DNA of 53,075 nt from an uncultured Pelagibacteraceae bacterium (GTDB lineage Bacteria; Pseudomonadota; Alphaproteobacteria; Pelagibacterales; Pelagibacteraceae). Made by a program: the position numbers and the translations under genes. The stretch covers positions 77,091-130,165 of the forward strand of contig CACGBZ010000003.1 in assembly GCA_902571425.1 (NCBI GenBank), in the 5' to 3' direction. Below the pieces are notes generated by a model. That model did not search any database. It was given only the letters and a program-made list of their open reading frames with translations, and was not told the origin of the DNA. Of the stretch, positions 1-7,732 are shown piece by piece (the stretch's first letter is position 1; every line of letters starts with the position of its first letter).

Positions 1-323
1 TTTTCATTAATCATAAAGTTATCAATAGATGAAAGTATATCTTTATTCTCTATACTTCCATTATTAATAAACTGATTAGCCAAAAATTGAATAGCATTTT
101 TAATTTTTTCATTCTTTTCAGGTGTTGATTTGATTAAAATTGAATTTCCCCTTGAATATAAGCTACAATTTGTAATTTTTTCTAATTGTTGTAAATTTTT
201 ATTAAATTCCCCAACAACGCCCATTAACAAGTTATTGTCGTGAAATATAACACTTAAAGAATTGTTATCTGAATAAACAAATTTTAAAGACTGATCGATA
301 TTTTTTTTAGTTATTCCACTCAA
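1..323 (-). CDS. phoH: PhoH family protein, N-terminal part (cut by window edge)
   Basis: The reverse strand from a TTG at 321-323 to the window edge is open in one frame (107 full codons). The translated start has the KH-like N-terminal region seen in PhoH/YbeZ proteins, with a segment reading GVVGEFNKNLQQLEKI followed by SRGNSILIKS. The ATPase domain with its Walker motifs would lie outside the window. An in-frame TAG (the stop of miaB) sits one codon upstream, and no ATG occurs before about codon 31, so TTG is the best start. PhoH proteins are cytoplasmic ATPases tied to RNA metabolism, and miaB-phoH-ybeY is a common order in proteobacteria. The identity rests on a short N-terminal region plus this synteny. 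Confidence 0.75.
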   Translation of the reverse strand, partial: MSGITKKNIDQSLKFVYSDNNSLSVIFHDNNLLMGVVGEFNKNLQQLEKITNCSLYSRGNSILIKSTPEKNEKIKNAIQFLANQFINNGSIENKDILSSIDNFMINE

Positions 324-326
324 ATT

Positions 327-1655
327 CTATGCAACCTTCTGATCCGAATTAGTTATAACTTCACCGAATAAAGTATTTCTATTACTATCTTTAATTCTTA
401 CTTGCACTATTTTTCCAATATCATTCTTTTTACCATTAAAAATTACAGATGTCATATACTCAGATCTGCCAAAAGCTTTGCTTTTATCGTCAGTTAAATT
501 TTCAACCAAAACGTCAATAACTTTCCCCTTCAATGAGTTGTTCATTTGGATTTGATTTTCGAATAAAATAGTTTGAATTTTTTCTAATCTTTCAATAGTA
601 ATTTTTTTTTCAATTAAGTCTAAATTTTCAGCTACTGTTCCGGGTCTTGGGCTAAAGATGAAAGAGTAAGAGTTAATAAATTTAACCCTTTCAATTAAAT
701 TAAAAGTATCTTTAAAATCCTGATCTTCTTCACCAGGGTAACCTATTATAAAATCGCTTGAAAATTCTATATTTGGGTTAATTTCTTTTAATTTATCGAA
801 AGTATTTAAATATTCCTCAATAGTATGTTTTCTGTTCATTAATTTTAAAATTTTATTAGATCCACTTTGGACAGGTAAATGTACAAGTGGCATTAACTTT
901 TTAGAATTTTTATAAACTTCAATTAAATCCTCCGTCATATCTTTTGGATGAGATGTTGTGTATCTAACTCTTTTAATTTCAGATATTTTTTCAATGTTAA
1001 ATATTAAATCTGATAGTCTGTATCCTTCATTATCATAAGCATTTACATTTTGACCAAGTAAAATTATTTCTTTTGCACCATTATCAGCTAAATATTTTGC
1101 TTCATCCAAAATTTGATTAAATGGTCGAGAATATTCTGGTCCTCTTGTGTATGGGACTACACAAAAATGACAAAACTTATCACATCCTTCTTGAATGGTT
1201 AAAAAAGATGAAACTTTTCCAGCTTCATTTTTTATTTTGCTTAAATATTTAAATTTAGAAACTGCATCAAACTCAGTCTCTTCTATTTTTTTCTTTTTTT
1301 CGGTATAATTTATAATTGTATCGTTAATTTTATGATAAGCTTGAGGACCAATTACTAAATCTATGTAAGGTTCTCTTTTAAGCATTTCTTGGTTTTCTGC
1401 TTGAGCAACACACCCTGCAATAATCACCAATGGTTTTTTTTTAGATCTAAAAATTTTTTTTACTCTACCTATTTCATGATAAACTTTTTCTTTTGCTTTA
1501 TCCCTAATGTGACATGTGTTTAAAAGATAACAGTTTGCTTCTTCATATTTTTCTGTTTTTTCATAACCAATTTTTTTGACTGAATCATATATCCTATTAG
1601 AGTCATACTCATTCATTTGACATCCAAACGTTTTAATAAATATTTTTTGATTCAT
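327..1655 (-). CDS. miaB: tRNA-2-methylthio-N6-dimethylallyladenosine synthase MiaB
   Basis: A radical-SAM methylthiotransferase that adds the 2-methylthio group to i6A37 in tRNAs reading UNN codons. The 442 residues match the usual family length. The N-terminal UPF0004 domain carries Cys12, Cys48 and Cys82 for the auxiliary cluster. The radical SAM motif is Cys158-x3-Cys162-x2-Cys165 (in GCDKFCHFCVVPYTRGPEYS). The C-terminal ~65 residues fit a TRAM domain. The start is two bases after the fur stop, and the gene ends four bases before the TTG of phoH, so fur-miaB-phoH is probably one transcript. Synteny and motifs leave little doubt, although related enzymes such as RimO and MtaB share the architecture. 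Confidence 0.96.
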   Translation of the reverse strand: MNQKIFIKTFGCQMNEYDSNRIYDSVKKIGYEKTEKYEEANCYLLNTCHIRDKAKEKVYHEIGRVKKIFRSKKKPLVIIAGCVAQAENQEMLKREPYIDLVIGPQAYHKINDTIINYTEKKKKIEETEFDAVSKFKYLSKIKNEAGKVSSFLTIQEGCDKFCHFCVVPYTRGPEYSRPFNQILDEAKYLADNGAKEIILLGQNVNAYDNEGYRLSDLIFNIEKISEIKRVRYTTSHPKDMTEDLIEVYKNSKKLMPLVHLPVQSGSNKILKLMNRKHTIEEYLNTFDKLKEINPNIEFSSDFIIGYPGEEDQDFKDTFNLIERVKFINSYSFIFSPRPGTVAENLDLIEKKITIERLEKIQTILFENQIQMNNSLKGKVIDVLVENLTDDKSKAFGRSEYMTSVIFNGKKNDIGKIVQVRIKDSNRNTLFGEVITNSDQKVA

Positions 1656-1657
1656 AA

Positions 1658-2071
1658 TTATTGGGATTTTTTCTTAACCCCATATAATTCTAATTTATGG
1701 TCTACTAATTTATATCCATATTTTTCTGCAACTTTTTTTTGCAACTTTTCAATTTCTTCGTCTACAAATTCTATAATCTCACCAGTTTTCACATCTATTA
1801 AATGATCGTGATGGCCTTCATTTAATTCTTCATATCTAGCCTTTCCACCTTTAAACTCATGCTTTGTTAATATTCCAGATTCTTCAAATAGTTTTACCGT
1901 TCTATAAACAGTTGCAATACTTATTTTTGGATCAATTTTAGACACTCTATTATAAAGTTCATCTACATCCGGATGGTCAGAAGACTCGGACATTACTTGA
2001 GCAATTACTCTTCTTTGATCAGTTAATTTAACTCCTTTTGCTATACATTTTTGCTCTATTGTTTCTGACAT
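1658..2071 (-). CDS. fur: Fur family metal-responsive transcriptional regulator
   Basis: A 137-residue Fur-family repressor. The winged helix lies at about residues 1-80 and includes the recognition segment ISIATVYRTVKLFEESG. The metal-binding/dimerisation half starts near the HHDH cluster (His87, His88, His90). It lacks the C-terminal CxxC pairs that hold structural zinc in some Fur proteins; several alphaproteobacterial Fur/Mur proteins also lack them. Family knowledge allows iron (Fur) or manganese (Mur) as the co-repressor and the sequence alone does not decide between them. It lies between tsaB (9-bp gap) and miaB (2-bp gap), all in the same direction. Confidence 0.92.
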   Translation of the reverse strand: MSETIEQKCIAKGVKLTDQRRVIAQVMSESSDHPDVDELYNRVSKIDPKISIATVYRTVKLFEESGILTKHEFKGGKARYEELNEGHHDHLIDVKTGEIIEFVDEEIEKLQKKVAEKYGYKLVDHKLELYGVKKKSQ

Positions 2072-2080
2072 AAAATAATT

Positions 2081-2467
2081 TTAACTTAAATAAATAGGGT
2101 TAATCAAATTTTTTTTAATATTAAATTTATCGCACAAATGAGGGATATTTTCGTATTTTATGTCTTTTTCACCTTTAAAATCTTGAATGCTATAACAATA
2201 GTAATCAATATTATTAGTTAAATTAAATGCTTTAACTATAGAAAAAGAATTTCTTATTCCTGCATAACTTCCAGGCCCTCTATTTAAATAAATTGTATTA
2301 ATATCTTTCAAGTTTAATTGATAAGAATTTAAAAAATCATTAATAATTAAAGTTAATTTTTCATAATTAATTTTAGTATTCTCTTTAGTAATATTATAAA
2401 TATCATTACTAGTTATGATCATTAAAAAAATTTTTTCTCTGGCTACATCAATTATCAGTTTATTCAT
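2081..2467 (-). CDS. tsaB: TsaB-like protein (t6A37 biosynthesis), unusually short
   Basis: The best start is the ATG at 2465-2467, giving 128 residues beginning MNKLIIDVAREKIFLMIITS, which aligns with the first strand of TsaB. The family signature is present as NRGPGSYAGIRNSFSIVKAF. The tail INPIYLS resembles the PVYLR-like end of full-length TsaB. TsaB proteins are usually 200 or more residues, so the middle and second sub-domain look deleted while the ends remain. In bacteria TsaB partners with TsaD and TsaE to make threonylcarbamoyl-adenosine at tRNA position 37. Only the TsaD-facing N-terminal half is convincingly present. A longer upstream start (2518) exists, but it would add 17 unrelated residues and overlap the divergent gene even more. 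Confidence 0.75.
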   Translation of the reverse strand: MNKLIIDVAREKIFLMIITSNDIYNITKENTKINYEKLTLIINDFLNSYQLNLKDINTIYLNRGPGSYAGIRNSFSIVKAFNLTNNIDYYCYSIQDFKGEKDIKYENIPHLCDKFNIKKNLINPIYLS

Positions 2468-3482
2468 AATTATTTTATTTTCTAATATCAGTTCTAAATC
2501 AGATGAAAATAATATCAAATACTATTCCAATGATGAAGGCATTCTATCAATTATGTATCATCGTTTTAATGAGAATAAGTACCCCTCAACTAATATTAAA
2601 ATGGATATATTTGAGGAACATATAAATATTATTAAGAATTCAAATTTTAATTTTCATAATCCAAATAATTTTGATGAACAGTTTAATAAACCAAAACAAA
2701 AAAAAGAAATTCTTATAACTATCGATGATGCTTTTGAGTCTTTTTATACGGAAGCATGGCCTTATCTAAAAGAAAATAAAATTCCATTTATTTTATTTGT
2801 TTCTACTGAGCCAGTAGGAAAAAGAGGTTATATGACTTGGGAACAAATTAAAGAAATCGAGAGTAATAATTTTGCATATATAGGACATCATTCTCATACT
2901 CATGAATATCTTATAGATGTAAACAATGAAGATTTTATATTGGATATTGAAACAGCTAATAAAATTTTCCTAAGAGAACTTGGATACGTACCTAGTCTAT
3001 TTTCATATCCATTTGGTGAATACTCTAAGTTTATGAAAGATTATATATCCAAAAATTTCAAATATGCTTTTGGTCAACATTCTGGTGTAATTGATTTGAA
3101 TAAAGATAAATTTGAATTACCTAGATTTCCAATTAATGAAAAATATGGAGAGTTAAAAAGATTTAGATCAATAATAAATTATTTTCCACTTGAATATAAA
3201 ATAATTCTTCCTGAGGAAAAACAATTATTCGAAAAAACAAACCCTCCGAATTTTAAAGTTGAATTTTTCAAAGAGCAAAAAAATCTATCAAATATCAATT
3301 GTTATTCTAATGAGGGAGATATTTGGAAAAAATCAAAAACAAGCTTTGCCAATAACTCTTTAACGATTGAATTTAGAGAGCCATTCAAACCAAGAAGAGG
3401 TAGAATTAATTGTTCTCTGAATGATAATGGAAAATGGAGATGGTTTGGTGTTCAATTCCCTATAAAAGTAAATGAAAATTAA
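2415..3482 (+). CDS. Polysaccharide deacetylase family protein (CE4-like), exported
   Basis: A 355-residue protein with a hydrophobic N-terminus (about residues 8-23) that fits a signal peptide or membrane anchor. The NodB-like domain spans roughly residues 45-230. Metal/catalytic motif 1 reads LITIDDAFESF (Asp104, Asp105) where the family has TFDDG. Motif 2 is HHSHTH (residues 158-163), and SYPFGEYS matches a later conserved strand. The C-terminal ~120 residues have no recognised domain. Its substrate is unknown; peptidoglycan or exopolysaccharide is possible. The start at 2415 lies inside the divergent tsaB gene, and no other start precedes the conserved SIMYHRF segment. It converges on the Bax-like gene with a shared TTAA at 3479-3482. 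Confidence 0.82.
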   Translation: MIIKKIFSLATSIISLFIIILFSNISSKSDENNIKYYSNDEGILSIMYHRFNENKYPSTNIKMDIFEEHINIIKNSNFNFHNPNNFDEQFNKPKQKKEILITIDDAFESFYTEAWPYLKENKIPFILFVSTEPVGKRGYMTWEQIKEIESNNFAYIGHHSHTHEYLIDVNNEDFILDIETANKIFLRELGYVPSLFSYPFGEYSKFMKDYISKNFKYAFGQHSGVIDLNKDKFELPRFPINEKYGELKRFRSIINYFPLEYKIILPEEKQLFEKTNPPNFKVEFFKEQKNLSNINCYSNEGDIWKKSKTSFANNSLTIEFREPFKPRRGRINCSLNDNGKWRWFGVQFPIKVNEN

Positions 3483-4543
3483 ATTAAACTTTCTAAATCT
3501 TTACTTGAAGGCAACAGTCTCGCTTCATCAAAATCTTTTAAGTTATTCTGTTCAATAATTTTTTGTAAAACCTCTATATATTGACTTCCTGTTTCTGCGT
3601 ATTTATCTAAATGTTTAGACAAAATTAAACTATCTAAAGGTTTATTTTGATTTCTAAGTTCTGTTCTCGCTTTTCTTAAATTTTTATATGTTGAGTGCGT
3701 ATTTAAATTTCTTAAATATGCTCTTACAGATAATTGTAAGCTATGAAATTTCATAACTTTATGATCTTTACCCTCATCAGCATTTTTAGGTTTTAATCCT
3801 TCTCCAGACCAAGTCCATTGTCCAAACAAAGCATTTCCTTTTAAAGCAAATCTTGAAGTACCCCAGCCGGTTTCTTTAGCAGCTTGAGCTATTGCTAAGG
3901 AAACTGGTATTTCATCCATTCTAACTTTCAAAGTAGAGAGATCATTTTTTCTTACACCGTATTGTTTATACTTTTTTTCTAACCATTTTTTTTCAATCTC
4001 AGTGTTGCTATTTTTATTTAAAATTGTGAATAATCTTTTTCTATCAACTCTAATTTTATTGTTTTCTTTAACTATTAAAGGGAGAACAATTTTGATAAAC
4101 ATATCTTTTCTTTTTTTAGTGTTAGCTATGTTTTTAATTTCATTCGGAAGAAGACCAATATCTATTGGTTTTACTAATTTTGTATCTCTTACATTTTTTA
4201 AATTATAATTTACCTCTCTAAACAATGAGTCAATCTCAGATGTTGTGTATCTGACTAGATTAATTTCAGAATTATTTTCTTCCAGAATATCATATAATAA
4301 ATCTCTTTCATCAGCATCTGCTGTTAGGTTTTCCTCAATTAGCTTATCTTTATTTAAAGTACTATTTAAAATGTTTTTTGAATTATTGGTAAATTCTTTG
4401 TTATTAAAATTTTTATCTGTAAAATTAATAATTATCGGCGCCGCATAAAAGAATGAAATTATAATAAAAGAACTTAAAAAAAACCTTGAAACTATATTGA
4501 GACTTTTGTTTTTTACAAAACCTGCTTTTATAACTTTTTTCAT
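3479..4543 (-). CDS. Bax-like glucosaminidase domain protein, membrane-anchored
   Basis: A 354-residue protein with one N-terminal membrane segment (about residues 21-40), a Lys/Asn-rich linker, and a C-terminal mannosyl-glycoprotein endo-beta-N-acetylglucosaminidase-type domain (GH73/Bax-like, about residues 200-345). The likely catalytic glutamate is Glu224 in AAKETGWGTSRFA, and GNALFGQWTW follows as in Bax proteins. It would act on peptidoglycan from the periplasmic side. It is downstream of nfuA in the same direction with a 6-bp gap and converges on the polysaccharide deacetylase gene, another predicted envelope-sugar enzyme. Family assignment is good; whether it cleaves or only binds glycan is not shown by sequence. 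Confidence 0.82.
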   Translation of the reverse strand: MKKVIKAGFVKNKSLNIVSRFFLSSFIIISFFYAAPIIINFTDKNFNNKEFTNNSKNILNSTLNKDKLIEENLTADADERDLLYDILEENNSEINLVRYTTSEIDSLFREVNYNLKNVRDTKLVKPIDIGLLPNEIKNIANTKKRKDMFIKIVLPLIVKENNKIRVDRKRLFTILNKNSNTEIEKKWLEKKYKQYGVRKNDLSTLKVRMDEIPVSLAIAQAAKETGWGTSRFALKGNALFGQWTWSGEGLKPKNADEGKDHKVMKFHSLQLSVRAYLRNLNTHSTYKNLRKARTELRNQNKPLDSLILSKHLDKYAETGSQYIEVLQKIIEQNNLKDFDEARLLPSSKDLESLI

Positions 4544-4549
4544 AAATTT

Positions 4550-5092
4550 TTACTGTATTGCAACAACCTCTTTTACTTCTGGTAAATAGTGACATAAAAG
4601 ATTTTGAACACCTTGTTTTAAAGTCATAGTTGAACTAGGACATCCAGAACAACTTCCTTGTAATTGTACCTTTACAACACCATCTTTAAATTCTTTAAAT
4701 TTTATATCACCTCCATCTCTAGCAACAGCAGGTCTTATTTTTTCTTCTAAAATTTTTACAATTTTTGACTCAATTTCACTTAAATCTAAATCTTCTTCTT
4801 TTATATTTTCATCAATTACAAACTCTTTACCATCTGCATAAAAATCATTTATTAGAGAAATTACAATATGTTTAATTTCGTCCCACTTAATGTTTTCTTT
4901 CTTATTCACTGAAATAAAATCTTGACCTAAAAAAATACCCTCAACACCATTTATTGACAAAATATTTCTCACCAATTCATTTTTTATATCTTCTTTATTT
5001 GTAATTTCATAAGGACCACTATTTGAAACTTTCTTCCCAGGAAGAAATTTCAAAGAATTTGGATTTGGTGTTACTTCTGTTTGAACGAACAT
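4550..5092 (-). CDS. nfuA: NfuA/NifU-like Fe-S cluster carrier
   Basis: A 180-residue protein with the two-domain layout usual in alphaproteobacteria and mitochondria: an Nfu N-terminal domain (residues 1-90, beginning MFVQTEVTPNPNSLKFLPGK) and a C-terminal NifU domain (about 108-180) with the cluster-binding pair Cys148-x2-Cys151 in GSCSGCPSS. It transfers [4Fe-4S] clusters to client enzymes. MiaB and the endonuclease III gene in this window are typical Fe-S clients. It follows trpS after a 52-bp spacer, an arrangement common in this class. Confidence 0.93.
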   Translation of the reverse strand: MFVQTEVTPNPNSLKFLPGKKVSNSGPYEITNKEDIKNELVRNILSINGVEGIFLGQDFISVNKKENIKWDEIKHIVISLINDFYADGKEFVIDENIKEEDLDLSEIESKIVKILEEKIRPAVARDGGDIKFKEFKDGVVKVQLQGSCSGCPSSTMTLKQGVQNLLCHYLPEVKEVVAIQ

Positions 5093-5144
5093 AAATTATA
5101 TATAGTGAATATTTTAAAAATTAAAACTTGATAATAATTTTTTG

Positions 5145-6146
5145 TTAAAAACCTACTATTTCTTTAATTTTTTCAATCTTTTTAGAAGCAATCATATTTG
5201 CTTTTTCAACTCCATCTAGAAGAATTTCATCTAAATAATTTTTGTCGCCTAAAAGTTTTTTTATCTCATTAGAAATAGGTTCAATTCTGTTCACAAGTTC
5301 TTCTGCTAATTTTTCTTTAAATTCTGAAAAATTTTTACTTGCAAAATATTTTACTGAGTCTTCTAATGTAGAGTTAGTTAAACTTGAATATATTCCTAAA
5401 AGATTTTTCGCTTCTAATCTTTCATCAAGCTCCTTTAAGCTTTGTGGCAAAGGCAATGGATCAGTTTTTGCTTTTTTGATTTTGTTTATTATTTGATCCT
5501 TGTCATCTGTTAAATTTATTCGACTTAAATCTGACAATTCTGATTTACTCATTTTTTTTGAAGCATCTTTTAAACTCATTATTCTTGAAAATTCTTTTTG
5601 AATTAAAGGCTCTGGAACTTGAAGAAAATTTTCTACTTTAAAATCGTTATTAAATTTTTGAGCTATATCTCTACATAACTCCAAATGTTGCTTTTGATCA
5701 TCACCTACTGGAACATGTGTAGCATCATATAAAAGAATATCGGCTGCCATTAAAACTGGATATGAGTACAGTCCTATGCTGGCTTTCTCTTTATCTTTAC
5801 CAGCTTTCTCTTTGAATTGGGTCATTCTATTTAACCAACCCATTCTAGCAACACAGCTTAATATCCATGCTCCTTCTGCATGAGCAGCTACTCTAGATTG
5901 ATTAAAAATTATACTTTTTTTTGGGTCTATTCCACTTGCTATAAAAGTTGCAACAGTTTCCCGTATATTATTTTTTAATTCTTTAGGATCTTGGTTTACT
6001 GTGATGGCATGTAGATCAACTACACAAAAAATACATTTATTATCTTTATCGTTATTCAAATCTACAAAGTGTTTTATAGCACCTAAATAATTTCCAAGAT
6101 GAAGATTACCTGTAGGCTGAACACCGGAGAATATTTTTTTACTCAT
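5145..6146 (-). CDS. trpS: Tryptophan--tRNA ligase
   Basis: A 333-residue class I aminoacyl-tRNA synthetase of normal bacterial TrpRS length. The HIGH-type signature is [13 protein letters not shown] (residues 11-23) and the KMSKS loop is intact at residues 198-202. The opening SGVQPTG is diagnostic of TrpRS. It charges tRNA-Trp in the cytoplasm. It lies 4 bp downstream of murJ in the same direction, so the two are probably cotranscribed, and murJ-trpS-nfuA order is frequent in alphaproteobacteria. Confidence 0.97.
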   Translation of the reverse strand: MSKKIFSGVQPTGNLHLGNYLGAIKHFVDLNNDKDNKCIFCVVDLHAITVNQDPKELKNNIRETVATFIASGIDPKKSIIFNQSRVAAHAEGAWILSCVARMGWLNRMTQFKEKAGKDKEKASIGLYSYPVLMAADILLYDATHVPVGDDQKQHLELCRDIAQKFNNDFKVENFLQVPEPLIQKEFSRIMSLKDASKKMSKSELSDLSRINLTDDKDQIINKIKKAKTDPLPLPQSLKELDERLEAKNLLGIYSSLTNSTLEDSVKYFASKNFSEFKEKLAEELVNRIEPISNEIKKLLGDKNYLDEILLDGVEKANMIASKKIEKIKEIVGF

Positions 6147-6150
6147 AAAA

Positions 6151-7680
6151 TTAATACTTTAATTTAATATCATTCATTTGAAAAGCTTTGATGAAATAAC
6201 ACACAATTAGATAAAACAATAATCCTAATATAACAGATAAAACTAAATAAAAAGATTTAATTGATTGATTAAATGCTAATTCATTTTGGAAAAAAATTAA
6301 CAAAAAGTTAAAAAATAAACCCATGACAATTGATGCAAAAATTATTTTAATAAATTTAATAAAAAACATTTGATTGAAATAAAATAATTGTCGATTTTTT
6401 AAAAATAAAAATAACAATATTGAATTAAACCAAGATGAGATAGATGTCGCTATTGGAATTATTATAAAACCAATTTCACTAAAATAATACAAACTAATAA
6501 AAATATTTACTAATACTGAAATCAAAGAAATGTAAAATGGAGTTTTAGTATCATGGTTTGCAAAGAAAAAACTTGAAAAAACTTTTATCATGGCAAAAGC
6601 AGGCATACCTAATGCAAAATAATATAAAGCTAAACTTGAATTGTTCACAGAATTTTCATTGAAAGACCCATAACCAAATAAAGCTGAAATAATTTGTTCT
6701 GATCCTATGATTAAAGCGATAGTCGCTGGAAGACTTAAGAACAAACTTAATTCAAGAGCTTTATTTTGTATAAGCAAAATCTTCTTTTTTTTTCTAGATT
6801 GAACATGTTTTGAAAGCTGTGGAAGTATTACAACACCAATAGCAATACCAGCTATAGCTAAGTTAATTTGGTAAATCCTATCAGCATAATATAAATAAGA
6901 AACTGCACTTGCTTGAAATGATGCAATTATTGTACCTACTAAAATATTAATTTGAGTGACTCCAGAGGAAAAGATGCTCGGTAAAAGTTTTTTGAAAAAA
7001 AATTTAACTTTATTACTTACTTTTAATTTATATTTAAATTCAAGCGAATAATATTTTGATACATACTTATATAAAAATATTAATTGTAAAAAACCAGCAA
7101 AAGAAACACCATAAGACAAATAATAAACAAGTTGATCACCTAAAGATTTAGAAAAAATCAAAACTAAAATTAAAACAATATTTAAAATTATTGGAGCTGC
7201 TGCTGCAGCTGCAAACTTATTATGTGAGTTTAAAATCGCAGAAAAAAATGAAGCCAAACAAATAAAAAATAAAAAGGGAAAAGTAATTCTTGTTAAATTT
7301 ATAGCTACCTCTATTTTTTCTAAATCACCCACAAATCCTGGAGCAATAATTGAAACAAATGCAGGCATAAAAATTTCAATTATTATTGTTAAAAATAACA
7401 ACCCTAAAAAAAGAAGATTAAAAATATCATTAGCAAATTTGTTTGATTGTTTTTTTCCCTTAGTTATTTCTGATGAATAACTTGGAACAAATGCTGCATT
7501 AAAAGTGCCTTCGGCAAATAATCTTCTAAAAGTATTTGGAATTCTAAATGCTACAAAAAAGGCATCCGCCAACATCCCTGTTCCTAGAAAAATTGCTATT
7601 AAAATATCTCTTAAATAACCAAGTAATCTACTAACGATAGTATAAAAACCAAATGTGCCTGTTGACTTAAGTAAGTTCAT
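6151..7680 (-). CDS. murJ: Lipid II flippase MurJ
   Basis: A 509-residue polytopic membrane protein of the MurJ/MviN family, which moves the peptidoglycan precursor lipid II across the inner membrane. The N-terminus [20 protein letters not shown] and the segment [20 protein letters not shown] are strongly conserved family signatures. About 13-14 hydrophobic segments are visible, as expected. The arginines in the first loop fit the cavity residues of the family. It starts the murJ-trpS run and is divergent from maeB across a 52-bp spacer that must hold both promoters. Confidence 0.96.
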   Translation of the reverse strand: MNLLKSTGTFGFYTIVSRLLGYLRDILIAIFLGTGMLADAFFVAFRIPNTFRRLFAEGTFNAAFVPSYSSEITKGKKQSNKFANDIFNLLFLGLLFLTIIIEIFMPAFVSIIAPGFVGDLEKIEVAINLTRITFPFLFFICLASFFSAILNSHNKFAAAAAAPIILNIVLILVLIFSKSLGDQLVYYLSYGVSFAGFLQLIFLYKYVSKYYSLEFKYKLKVSNKVKFFFKKLLPSIFSSGVTQINILVGTIIASFQASAVSYLYYADRIYQINLAIAGIAIGVVILPQLSKHVQSRKKKKILLIQNKALELSLFLSLPATIALIIGSEQIISALFGYGSFNENSVNNSSLALYYFALGMPAFAMIKVFSSFFFANHDTKTPFYISLISVLVNIFISLYYFSEIGFIIIPIATSISSWFNSILLFLFLKNRQLFYFNQMFFIKFIKIIFASIVMGLFFNFLLIFFQNELAFNQSIKSFYLVLSVILGLLFYLIVCYFIKAFQMNDIKLKY

Positions 7681-7732
7681 AAATCATATTAGTCTTAATT
7701 TTACCCCAATTGTACACTTATTGTTATCAGAA

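Noticed and set aside
2468..2518. Upstream ATG extension of tsaB by 17 residues
   Set aside because: TsaB proteins start at the MNKLIIDV-type strand; the extension has no homology and would deepen the head-to-head overlap.
7655..7732. Upstream start for maeB inside murJ
   Set aside because: The added 26 residues are the reverse of the murJ start region and unlike any MaeB N-terminus; the ATG at 7733 gives the standard protein.
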